A DNA stretch of 64,000 nt from the NCBI GenBank assembly GCA_021014325.1, contig CM037473.1, forward strand, positions 6,389,501-6,453,500, in the 5' to 3' direction. The notes beneath the pieces are model-generated. The model ran no database searches. It was not told the DNA's origin and was given only the letters and a program-made list of their open reading frames with translations. Of the stretch, positions 10,835 to 23,300 are shown piece by piece. A program made the translations under genes and the position numbers. How positions within the stretch are numbered: the first letter of the stretch is position 1; each line of letters starts with the position of its first letter. The DNA comes from Plazaster borealis. Taxonomy: Eukaryota; Echinodermata; Asteroidea; Forcipulatida; Labidiasteridae.

Positions 10835-11165
10835 TACTGGTGGTAATTGTCAAAGACCAGTATCCTCACTTGGTGTAACCCAACATACACATACACGTAC
10901 AAAGAAAATAACTGTGAAAATTGGGGCTCAATTGTTCATCAAAGTTGCAAGAAAATAATGAAAAAAAAACACCCTTGTTGCATAGAATTTTGGGCTTTCA
11001 GATGCCTGAGAAAAAATTACCTCTTTCTCTAAAGCTACATTACTTCAAAGGGGGTCGTTTCTAACAATGTTTTATAATATTAACAGCTCTCCAGTGCTCT
11101 CTACTAAGTCAGATTTTATGGTTATTAATTTTGTGAGTAATTACCAAAGGTATACCCTCCCTTTA
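10835..11165. mobile_element. Degenerate AAAGGCA/TTAA-family MITE
   Basis: It shares the internal blocks TCAAAGACCAGTATCCTCAC, TTGGGGCTCAATTGTTCATC, CACCCTTGTTG and TTTCTAACAATGTTTTATA with the better copies at 36631, 52554 and 55517. The central hairpin is lost and the terminal repeats are eroded. Confidence 0.65.
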
Positions 11166-12010
11166 AGGAATGAATACCCTCCCTTTAAGGAATGAAATTA
11201 ATGTCCCAGTGATGAGGGTAATAGTGTTCATGCAACACGAGCATCAAAATTGGCAGACAGCGCTATATAAATTTTCCAAAATTGTTATTTGATTACGAAT
11301 TGGGAAACCATGCACAAGCAAAATGGCATGTGGATGGTTACCACGCCTATTTCCGCCAGACCATGTTTGGAATCTGTATAATTCTTTGCTCTGACCTGTG
11401 CCTAATTAAAAAGTGATGCACTATAAGCTCAAAAAAAAAAAAAAAAAAAAAACGACCTGAAAGGAGACACTTTTTCAATAAATATATATTACTAATAAGA
11501 ATTGACGTTGATTTTGTTTTTAAACAGCAAGAAGTCTATGACAGAATTAGGCAAAATTATGCATAAAAAATGTGTCAATGGGAAACTGATACTGTTGTTC
11601 CCCCTGATTGTTTAATATAGAAATTTGTTACATCTTGTTAGATTTTTCATGACAATACAATTGTAATAAATACATTCTACTCAGAAAATATACAAATACA
11701 ATATATACTGAGCTTTTGGATATATATATATTTGTTTCTTCATATGTTTCAGGCCTGGAAAACACGGAGGCTATGTAGGCCATAAGTCATTTTTAAATAT
11801 GGTGGACACGGTACTAGGGCACTGACTGGTTAGGACAAATTTGTTTGTACATGTATACACCCAAACGTGTCCACCATACCTCAAAACAAAAGTTGATGGA
11901 CTTTGTTGCCCTGGTCTTGGCCTTGGACGCTTTAAGATTTTACAATTGGAAGTGCCCTATACAAAATGAAAAATGGCCTTGCCCTCTCAAACATAAATGT
12001 CCAGACCTGA

Positions 12011-12204
12011 GCCCAATTTCATAGGGCTGCTTTTAAAGCACAAAAAGCAGCTAAGCACAACAAAATTATGCTTACCAGAATAAGGTTACCAGCCAAACTA
12101 CCATGCAACATGTACAATTTGTGACTGGTATCCTGCTTATTTCTGCTTATCAGAAAATTGTTAAGCAATATTTTCTGCTTAAACAGTTCTATGCAATTGG
12201 GCCC
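12011..12204. mobile_element. GGGCCCAATTTCATAGAGC palindromic MITE
   Basis: Both ends are versions of GGCCCAATT(T/G)CATAG, inverted, enclosing GCTTAAGCA-type arms and the core TTACCAGAATAAGGTTACCAG…GTGACTGGTATCCTGC. Other copies: 49961-50219, 50220-50416, 51661-51854, 51870-52010, 61928-62104, and a tandem trio at 23406-23930. Non-coding, hairpin-forming. Confidence 0.85.
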
Positions 12205-13699
12205 CGGCGTTTTGACAATAACAATTTCAGTGTTGTGATCTTGTGCTTTTTCTGAACAGTTAAATAATTTTCTTTGTGGTGGAACAAAGTTTTGTATAAA
12301 GTTTAAATGTGGTAAAACCTGTAAAACAAAAATTGAAGTTTTAGCACAACAATCATCAGGCAGTGAGAGTGATGTTCTTCACATGTAAATAACAACAAAT
12401 CCATAACTTTTAAAACAATACTGGTGCCGATTATTACAAGACAACAGAACAGTTGAAGTAAAAAAGCTGCAAATAAATAACCTTGAACTAATGCTTGCAT
12501 AAATATTTACATAATGTCATGTTCCTTAATTTAGATGATTTTCAATACTAAATGATTTACACCTCTACATGTAGATCATTTCTTCATAGCACGGTGTACT
12601 GTAGCAAAATAATAAATAAGAAATGTGTACAAATGATCAGACAGTGACTTACATAAAAAATTATTCTTTATCATGGAACCAATTTAAAACTTGTTTTTCA
12701 TTCTATGAGATATCGCCTAACATCACAAGGCTGGACGGCCACTTCAAGGCGAGGGCTACACTTAACTGATTTGTTAATTAGAATTGTTTGCCTATAGCAG
12801 CAGTGTAATCAAAAGTTGGCCCCTTTCGGCTCACCCTGTTGGTATGCGCAACAAGTGCCGCACCTGTTGTATGTGCAAAATTAATTATTGATACTTCTGG
12901 CTCCAAAACTGGCATTTTTTATGTTTGTAAATTAAAACAAAAATCACAAGCTTTATTATTCATAGACAATTCTTGGGACAGAAACTTCAAACTTTCACTA
13001 GGCCTTGAACTGTTTACCCAATAACTTACAAGGCAAGAACAATGATTATTTCTTTTCTTAAAGAAATCCCGAAAGAAATATACGCTCAATAAATTTCCCC
13101 TTGGCTTCTCAAAACTGTTTGAGTTGACAAGAAATTTTCACATGTTGCCCATGATTCCTTCACTTGCACATCTAGTACTGAAATTCAAGCATTGTTAGCA
13201 AGAATATGAAAATCACAGGTGCATCTTTTTGCGGCAATCTACCAAACTTAGTACCCTTAGATTAAAAATTGTTACATAAAAAACATGCAGTTCAAGTCAA
13301 ATCAGCATCAAATGAATTATATGTCAATGTTTTATTAACAAATACTCATAAATACCCAAGTAAGATTAGGCAGTCCTATTGGTTGAAAGGTAGTCACATG
13401 ACCGTTTAAGTCTGGTTTTAAACGGCTGATAAAGACATAACTGGAGCTGTGAAAACGCGTGCTGGCGCACTAGCTTACGCGGGTGCTAATTTTATGGGTA
13501 ATGTAATCACTACATACCGGTACTCAATGTAAAATCTAGCAACCCTTGAGCACTCGTGCGTTCGCACAACCCTTGAGCGTCGCATGAAACTTGACCCTTC
13601 GCGAAACGATTGAAAATATAGGCCTACAAAACAGAAACGTTTTACAGATTTTCCTACATTTTTTACGATTTTAATAAAGAAGGGCATTTGTGATTGGGA

Positions 13700-13860
13700 A
13701 TAAAAGAGTAGTGGTTCGGTCTTGTGAACGGCCATTGAAAACCTTGCAGGGTTGTGGCCATGCGATAAAAGACCTCACATTCGACTTGGTCCTTTATCGC
13801 ATGGCCAATGACCCTGCAAGTTTTTAAATGGCGGTTTAAGACCGAGTCACTATCACTGTC
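13700..13860. repeat. Foldback repeat
   Basis: The arms CTTGCAGGGTTGTGGCCATG…ATAAAAGACC and GGTCCTTTATCGCATGGCCAATGACCCTGCAAG are reverse complements around a loop near 13785. Outer segments (CGGTCTT / AAGACCG) extend the hairpin. A small non-coding inverted-repeat element. Confidence 0.7.
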
Positions 13861-14239
13861 ACCATTGGAGTACAAAAAATGGGTCCAGCTGCTTTTAAAT
13901 GAGAGATCTTAAAGATGGAATTACATAAATAATAGTAATTATTACAATCAACTTTTAATTCTTACAAATATTTTTGACAATGAATATGATTTACACAAAT
14001 CTGTTATCAAATATTGATAAAATTTATATTTGTACCAGAGGGTTTGAATTTGAAAATGATTCTGTTTTTGTATGAGTGTGAAGATTGCAAGAAAATTTCA
14101 GAATATTTTGCATAAATAATGATGAACAATATATGTATACATACATCCATGATTCTGTTGAAGAAACACATTGATGCTGATGTCACTGTAAGGGGTGGGT
14201 TCTATCGATGTCACCTCCACAGCCGTGATTGTGTTGTAG

Positions 14240-14334
14240 TTACTGTAAGGGATGGCTTCTATTTCTTTCTTCCACCATCCTGCTGAATGCTAGAGCCAAC
14301 TTGGCATAATCCACAGGAGACGAAAATGACTTCC
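14240..14334 (-). CDS. MAPKAPK5: MAPKAPK5 exon 12, C-terminus and stop
   Basis: The acceptor ATTGCAG|GG completes a Gly codon. It encodes [20 protein letters not shown] and [10 protein letters not shown], then TAA (plus-strand 14240-14242). It aligns with the end of vertebrate MK5 (FTDKVDRLKLAEIV…EE). It is too short to have been picked as a long open frame. Confidence 0.93.
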
Positions 14335-17300
14335 CTGCAATGATATTCACACACAATCCTCATAAGTTTGGATATTTTTTTTGTTTTCTTTTTTTTGAGA
14401 TTCGGGGGTGAGAGTCAAAGTTCGGGTGGGTGACTAGAGTCGACTAGACTTAATAATAATACTAATGAACCATTCTTGTATAGCGCATATCACATTCACA
14501 GAGAAGTCTCTATGTGCTTTAAGATGAAAAAAAAGAGAAGTTATATTAAGAAAATAGGAATAAGTAAGTACAAGAAGGAAAATTTAGTTGACACAGCAAG
14601 AAAATACTGAAGGCTATTGCAAAAATAAATGTGTTTTGATTGAGCATTGTCTTAAAATGAATTCACTGTTTCTGCTTGCTTTATGTCGTCCGGAAGACTA
14701 TTCCATAATTTTGCTGCCATCAACCATATTTGATCTAGATGTCAGCCAAATACTGTGTGGTTTGACTAGCTAGTCCAATGCATCAACCTATGTCACAATT
14801 AATGAGTAGTTTAACGTAACCGTAGGTTTTGTTCTTGAAATATGACAATAATTAATCTTTGCAGTGAGAGAATTAATTAGTTTTTACACTAAAGTAGACA
14901 TCAACAAAATACATTGACAAAGTAGATTTGACAAGTCGTTAGACTGGACGCCGAAAGACTACACATGTATGACTTAAATTGCAAGTTGACAAAAGTTGTT
15001 TGTACAGCCGGTATTATTAGGACGCCTACCACAGACTGCCACAAAGTACCATACCTTCCAGGCTAGCATTGGGTGAAGCCAGTATTATCAGGAAACCCCA
15101 TGGATTGTGTACTGTGGACATACATGTAGTCTCCACAGTCTGCTATGGAACTTTGTGGCAAAAGCCAGTTGGACAGGAGAATATCGATGCACAGATAGTA
15201 ATAGGGTTAATATGTTTAAAGGAAACAAACCAGTGCAATTTAACAAATCCAAACGTTCAAGTGCCACGAGACTTGCACAATGTATTAGTCTTACCGTTCC
15301 ATTGGAATGCCTGCAGTGTGTGCTTCAGTGTGTTACACTCACTGTTGTACTCCAGTGCCGTTTGAATTAACTCACAAACACTCTCCTCCGAAACAACCCC
15401 TGGTAATTAAAAGACAAAATATAATAGATCTATGTATAGTCAAAGTGTTTATCATTGAACATGGGATCTAGGATCTCAGATGGAGTTTCTGAATACTTCA
15501 GAGAGAGAGGTTTGTCACAGTTTCTGCCAGGAAGGAATAATGGACAGTGGCTAGGCTGGTTGTATTTGCTCATTTAACCATCATAATGGACCTGTGTAAT
15601 CAAAGTGTTTATCATTGAACATGGGATCTAGGATCTTAGATGGAGTTTCTGTATACTTCAGAGAGAGAGGTTTGTCACAGTTCTTCAAGAAGGGAATAAT
15701 TGACAGTGGCTAGGCTGGTTGTATTTGCTCATTTAACCATCTACCTGCATGAAATACTTATATATTCTATCACGAAGAAATAGACTATAGAGCTTTGATT
15801 TTGATTTTGTCTTATTGTAACTCGACCCTCCTTGTGCTTTGAGTTACTGTGGTCAAGTGGTTGGACTGCAGGACTTGCAATCACACGGTTGTGGGTACAA
15901 ATCTGGCCAAGCTAACTGCTAATTTCACAATGACTAGAATAGTCGTCGAGTAACCGAATCTTAATTCATTTATTTGTGCAATTCATAATCATAGACGTTA
16001 AGCCAATGTATGAGAGAGATTGGCCGTTGCCAGCTTGGCATTTATATCCCCTTGTGTGAGCTTTGCCGAGTTCCCTTGTTGGAAAAATCATCTAAACAAA
16101 CAAAACTGAACAACGAAAAACTAGCCCCTTCCCTCTACACCCTCCCGCCCCCTTGTCTCCTTTTTCATTGTTCATCCCTTGCTTTTTCTGACTCCATTCT
16201 GTCTCTCTCTTTTCACTTCTTAATACTTGACTGCATCTCTTTGAGAAACACTCTGCTTGGATCGAAATGTGAGGCCGTTAACAATTTTTTTCAAATGTTC
16301 TATCATAGTGGTTTTTACCTCTACGGTTCATTGTACACGTTCTTGTGGATGACTACCGGTGCACCAAAGAGTTCAAGATTTTGCTCTTTTTCAGTGCCCA
16401 AGGAAATCTCTGACAGAGCCATGCATGTGGATTTGGTTTTATATCACTCCTACTTAATGGTGTGGATTTCCCTTATTGAGGTGTTTCTCCCAAATCTAAA
16501 ACTAAACATTTCTTTATCTTCTCTTTCTCTACACAGGTATCTTCAGGCCTACCCGGGTCACAGTGCTTGGTCACTTTTAGTGGATTCCTTGGTTTCATTA
16601 CCAGACAGACTTAACAGACTTGGCATAAAACAAAAAGTAAAATAGAATATAACTAAAATAAAAGGGCAGTATTTGACGACTTACCTTGGGGAGGGAGAAT
16701 ACAATGCGCAACAACATCCCTGAGTTTAGTTATGGCATCACTCTCCTTCCTCTGCTTAGCCTCTGGCTGTCCTTCTGTCACCCTGTTATCCAAAGACTGA
16801 CATCTGAAAGGTAAAATGATTCAAGCTGAGTGTGGAGAAACAATGCCGATCTGTGCTACAACATGCTAGTTATCTACTAGTCTTGGCGGAAGACCTACTC
16901 GTGTTGATTTGTCATGATAGCGCCCTCCCGTGGGGAAATTGGGACAAATCAACACGAGAATGTCTTCTACCAAGACTAGTTATCTACATGTACCTCACAA
17001 GATCTGAGTGATTAAACATCTTTTCTTACACGGACTGTTGTGATTATTGTTGGAAGAGAAATTGATTTTTCGGTTCAGAGACAAAATCAAAAGATACACT
17101 TCACAGCGATTAGGGCTACAGTGCCAGTCACTTTGAGAATCCCTTGTTTATATAGCCATGAACATTTTAAATAAAATAAATCACATTTAGCAACACAGAG
17201 ATTATCAGTAAACTGCCTTTGAAAACAGATTTTGACATCAAACACTAAAACTTTTTCAAATGGTAGGATTTATTCAAAGATGATCGGTTCATTTCTCTTG

Positions 17301-20300
17301 GATCCTCAGTGGCATCACCAGAGGGGGGCCAGGGGGCTGTGCCCCCCGCTCAGAACCCTTGCCCCCCCCTCTTGCCCCCCCCATATGAAATCACAGAAAA
17401 GTATATTCTTATAATACTGTATATAAATCGTTTAAGGCTGCATAAAATGTTGCCGTAAAAAGTAAAACTTTTATTCATATCAGTATGTGGACTATAACGC
17501 AGTCCTGACAAATGCATGGAAACGCGCGCGCGATCGTATATTGTGGTTTTGCGGTTATAGAGAGTGCAGGATCAGAAGTCACAAAGTTCAGTTTAATACG
17601 TGGTGGTCTGAACGTAGTCAGATGCACAACAGAGAGATTTAAACAGCAAAATGGCCAGCGAAAAAGGTAGCTTAGACCACCCTTAGACCATTTCTTCTCC
17701 ATATCAAAGCGCCCGTCTTTGCCTCGTGCTCCAACACCTAAGAGGCAGAGACGGGAAAATACAAAAGATTCTGATTCTGATGTGGTACCATCAGAGTATT
17801 GCATGGACTCTGCATCCGAGGATTCCGCCGAGGAGAATTTCGAAGAAGATGTATCCGTTAGTAATACTGGGAGCGCTAGTAGCACAAGTGCCCTGACAAG
17901 CACACCCACAATTTCAATCCTGTATTTTGGTTTTGATTTTTTTTTTAATGGCTTACACTAACTTGTCACAATTATTATTTTTCGGGTATTTACACTGAAA
18001 TAAAGCATACAAACAACAATTTAATTAGTACTCACAGAGCCTAATTTGAGAATGCCGTGTACAACTCTAAATTGATACTTGGTAATCACTGTTGGTAATT
18101 TAATCCTTGTATACAGTTGAAAAGTTTTATCTTATAAAAATTACAAGTTCTTTAAGATTTGGTTGTTTTCACAATCTTTTGTTACCTGCAAACGATGTAG
18201 ACTGTTTTAGAACTGCATTGGTGTGTATCAGCTGGTGTGTACCAACTATCAGTTAACATATTTAATGATAATCTTGCACTTCTTTGGCCCCCCCCCCAAA
18301 TTTAATGTCTGCCCCCACTTGCCCCCCCCCCCCAAATGAAAATGTCTAGTTACGCCACTGTGGATCCTGTTTTTTCAAAGTATGAGAAGTGGAAGGGGAA
18401 ATGGTTTGGAATTGAGTCTCTGTATTTTGATGCGACTGATTTTCTGAAGACATGATGTACCTGAGCCGTTTCCTGATGATAGGGTTGTTTGCTTTAGCCA
18501 CAGGCTTCAATATGACTCTTCTCTGTGGTAGACGCATTGAGGTCAGCTCCTCAGAATGGACCCTCAACGCTTCCTCCATTAAATTCTGACGAAAAACAAA
18601 CAAACATACTTTAGACAAAACATGCAATTGGTTGCGTTACATTGTCACATTAAGCGAATTTCCCATGAGCCAAAATCTCTAAATTATTATTATTTTATTA
18701 TTATTATTTATTTGGCAATTCACATAAAAATACAAAATTAAAAATTTTATATGAAAAGGATAAACTCTTAAAAACATAAAATATATAAATATATACATCT
18801 GAAGAAGGTCCGGTCTGGATCGAAAGCTAAGGCCATCTACCCTACTTATTAAATATATACATCTGGATATAAAAAAAGGAGGGAAGGCAGTAAAAGAGAA
18901 AACAAAGAACTGCACGGCTGAGGACAACAGAAAGACATCAACTACTACAATCCAGGTTTGCCAGGACTGACAAAAGTGCTTGCACTGTCACCAAGAGGTG
19001 TGTCAGTCCAACCTGGAAGGACAAGAGACAAAAGGACAAACAATTACACATAACAAACGGGTTAACCAACAAACAAACAAACGAAAGAACGAAAAAGACA
19101 AACAGGCAATCAAACACCCTGAAGCACAAAATTACAAACAAACATGCAAACTAAACAAGACACAAATTAACAAACTACAAAGACAAAACAAAACATGGAT
19201 GCAAGACAACAAGAAAAAACAGACAAGATAAAAACATTACTGTTTACAAAACTGCCAGAAAAAGGATCTAGTGGGAATAAACTGCAACTTTTAGTTTCCC
19301 TTTAAAAATATTGAAATTATCAGTAAGAATAAGTAAGTGAGTTCAAGTTTTTTTTTAACAAAGTCTGATGACAGAGACTGTCAAAGGCTCTGCTGTAGTC
19401 CAAAGAAATAATATCAACTCTAGAGTTTGTTTTGTCCAAGGTTTTGAGCCATTCTGTTGTGCAGTTTAGAAGGAGGGTGTCACATGAAAGACCAGGCTGA
19501 AAACCACGTTGAAATATTAATTTGAATTGATTTTAAAGTTCTACCTTGTCCAGCATGATAGCAGGTGAACTGAGTTCAATGTTGGATGATCTGTTTTCTT
19601 GTAACCAAGGGTGATCCATGAGTTCACCGATCGTCAACCTCTCCATGGGGTTCACCTGCAATAACCTGCATCGACCACAAATAATCAAAACATGGAAAAC
19701 AAGCTTGTGGATTGAAAACTTGGTAGTATAATTTTAATAATATTTTAGTAAAGCAGTTATAATCGCCCTTTGCACGGATCCGCCATGTGCGTGTATAGAG
19801 CCTGGACTTCATGCTTTATTTGTGTTGTATTTATGCATCTGTTTGGATGAAAGTGTCATTACATTACCGTGACAATACAGAGTTACACAATGCTTCTATT
19901 CACTGCTGTCCCCAATTCGAGGCTCTACACCCAAATGGATGACTGTGCAAGATCTCAAAGCGGTTCACAAAAATACATAAATCAGCAACTATATATTACA
20001 GAAAGTACAAAAACAAAAAAGATCAACAGGTAGACTAAGCAATTAAACTAAATCAACAGTAAAATTACAGGATTTAAGTAAAAATGTCAATAACAGATCC
20101 AAAGAGGGGGGGGGGGAGAGGTTACCAGCACGATTCACCCTCAGCCAAGATCCTTGGCATTTGGCTATTTACAGTTAGAACAATAATGCTAGGCTTAAAA
20201 TAAAAACAAAACCAGAGGGAAAATTCAAATATTTGGAAAAAGAAGGAATAGTTGTTTAACAGATGGAACGTTAATAGAGAGTCAGCATTACGTATAGACC

Positions 20301-23300
20301 CTGGCAAATTTGTCCATAGCCTTGGTGCTGCATGCTAAAAATGTTGTATATTAGGCATACATTATGCGCTTGTACCAAAGCGCCTTACAATATTACTACC
20401 GAAGTTTATTGGGCCTTAAAGCATTCCTGAAACATCCTCAACTCCTTTGAAGTATGCAGCACCGGCTGCCAAATTGGCGCAGAGGTCGCTAATCATTTAC
20501 ATCAACAATCTCTACCCTCGCAGGTACCCATTAATCCCTGGGTGATTAGAAGAAACTAGAGTTAAGTGTCTTGCCCAAGAACACAAGTGTCATGACCGGG
20601 ATTCGAACCAACTCTTACGTCATGTTATAACTCGAAATAAGCTAAACAAACTGGGATGTTGTGCAATTAAGCACTATCACCAGCTAGTTAGATCCCGTGC
20701 CAAAAAAGTGAGAATTGCATAAAAGGTGTGCTATTTGTAAAAGCTTGAAAAAGGTAACACAACGTTGTTCCATTTAGAAAATATTTGGGGGTTTACCTTA
20801 CAATGCAAGTGCTTAATTTTAAATCAAACGCACACAATACTTTCTCCTCAAACTTCATCCAAAATATAATTGGACTGCTTGGGGATATCTTGTGGGTTGG
20901 AAAACCAACTGTGGAGAAGTCTCTCCGAAAGTTATCCGGTAATAGTTTGAGAAGGTGCCTTGTTATTATTATGCTTTTTCAATCAAAAGTTACTTAGTGA
21001 CCTGACGTTTCGACCCTAGTAGAGTCTTTCTTGAAGGCTAAATGACAACACAACACACATAAACTGGTATACTGGTGCAATATAAGCAGTCAAGTGGAAA
21101 GAGAAGACAGAGATGAAAGCACAAAGAAAAAGCAGGGGATGAACAAAGAGGAAGGTGACAGGAGGAGGGGAGGGGAAGGGGCTGGTTTGACCACAAGAGG
21201 TGGGAACACAAAATACAAAATCAATGATGGGAAGAGGGAGAAAAAAGTAATTAATTAGTGAATGAGACTGACTAAGAAGGGGGGGATATCTGTGGTAAAA
21301 AGGAGAAGGCAAAGACAACAAGTTATTAGTCATTGCCTTTTGCATTTTTTTTAAGCAAATAGAAAAATGTCAATTTTTAAGGGTGAACCATGGAAACACT
21401 TTCTCTGAAGGGGGTAGTGTGTTTGTTGCACTGTTTACCTGGAGACAACGTCTTTAGCTTGATCCGATATCTGTGACCATTCTTCAGATGGGAACTCATA
21501 CTGGCCAGCCATTATGCGATGACACATCTCACGGGATATCTTCCTGTTGGGCAACTCCGGATAGAACGGTGGGTAGCCACAAAGCATGATGTAGATGATT
21601 ACACCCAGCGACCAAATGTCACAACTCTAGAATTGGAGGCAAAGGATACTCACATAAGCAGGTTTCAAATTTTGGGAGGGGGGAAATCCATAAGACTGCA
21701 GCGCTTGTACTTCCGGGATCAAGTTGGCCCAAATCATATTGAGTTTTACGTGTGCGTGATTGTGTTTCTTCCAATACTGTAGTTTAAAGGGATTGTATAG
21801 GATTGGTAATTGGAACCCCCTGCTTGTTTCAATCTTATATAGTTGTAGATATATACAATAAAACTAACCTGTGAAAATTTCATTTCAAAAGGTGATAGCG
21901 TTTTTTGAGATTTTGCCGAAAATCTGGGGCGGATATGTCCACGCAGGAAGAATAATCTGCAATTGGAATACACGATCTGAGAAACGTTTCTGAAAGAAAC
22001 GCTCCTCAGATTCAAATTTGTTTGGATAAAAACTGATATATTTTTCCATAACCACATTACTTCAAAGTGAAATGTTTCTCAAAATGCTTGATACTATCAG
22101 AAGCTGCCGTACTTCTTACAAAGTTTTTTTTGCCACTAACTTTATGAGTAATATCCAAACGTATACAGACTCTTTAACGTAGTTTATTGCTAAAAAAAAT
22201 TATATCACATGTTGCAAAAGTGAAATTTAGCCATCATGAAGTATATGAAAGTAAAATAAATTTCACCAATCAACAAAGAAACCCGAAAATAAAACTTGAC
22301 CTCTGTTTCTGGTTACTTGCAAACAATTTAGAATTTTGCCCAACTGACGTTCATGTTATCATTAAACCTATGTAATGAATGGTCACACAAATTTGAATGT
22401 GATTGACAAGAGGGAGTTTCTATTTAAAAAAAGCATGTTCTTCTCAAGTTTTTATTTTTTCAATGTAAATTTTAACAAATTATTTATATTATATAAAAAT
22501 TAAAATTGTATTTATAACAAACTGCTATGGGTAATTTTATTCTCAAGAACTTTGTATAAATAGAATTTTAAAAGATTTGATTTTATAGAAAAACATATAG
22601 TCTTCGTTCGAGTCGTTTCCTTGTTTTCGATACGCACAAGATTTGCACAGTCTACTGGAAAAGGAAAATATGTTAACCTTGTCATAAGTATAAGTGCCTG
22701 GAGATGTCGGTATGATTCCCTTCTGCTGTCTTTTCTGTCTCCTCTGAGCTTCCAAAACCTAAAAGAAGGACAAGATCAAAATCATAAATTTTCTCCCCCT
22801 TCTTACATTCTTAAAGATAAACAAAACTTTCTAGCTGAAGACAACTACATCCATCCCAATCAAAAGTTGTCAATCCATTTTAAAAACGCATATATCTGTG
22901 GTTACTGTGAGTGAACATATCGCTGCAAAACCCTCTATTTTTCATCACATTTTGTTTCTGGGCCCAATTTTATATTATAGACACATGCACATGGCGTCAT
23001 TTGAGTAGGACGCTCTCGGCTAGAGGTCAAAACAAGATTGCTCAGTGGCCCATCTTGTGCACCGCGCGTACATGTGCATGTTTCATCATCATTTAACATC
23101 CAAGATGGCGGCATATTGACATCAATGCATAAGGTAATTTCATTTATTCTGGTTGTGAAGCCAAGAACTCTCAGAAAAGCGAACTTTATCACTGTACTAG
23201 CCAAGAACCCAATGGAGAGAAGACAAGGAAGGAAGTTTAAGTTTTAGATGTGGGAGGAAAACCCCACAGAATTATTCCAGGGAAAACCCACGCAGTCAGG

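Larger units (their letters stand above)
10057..14239. other. Convergent intergenic region (RAMA gene / MAPKAPK5 3' ends)
   Basis: No exon found. Contents: a degraded GCTTAGC-type MITE at about 10195-10390; an (ATT)n microsatellite at about 10543-10570; a partial AAAGGCA-family MITE at 10835-11165; a 20-bp poly-A at about 11431; the GGGCCCAATTTCATAG MITE at 12011-12204; and a foldback at about 13700-13860. The 3' UTRs of both genes should lie in its flanks. A minus-strand AATAAA (TTTATT at 13328) is a weak candidate poly(A) signal for MAPKAPK5. Confidence 0.6.

Noticed and set aside
16010..16645. 211-codon plus-strand open frame
   Set aside because: It crosses a retroelement tail and a SINE body fragment, and its translation shows no coding composition.
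17475..17909. 144-codon minus-strand open frame with a hydrophobic start
   Set aside because: Antisense to the acidic frame inside the hAT element; a shadow frame.
18346..18460. Longer MAPKAPK5 exon 9 reading into the hAT element
   Set aside because: The exon 10 frame requires a phase 2 donor; CTCAG|GTACAT at 18461/18460 gives it exactly.
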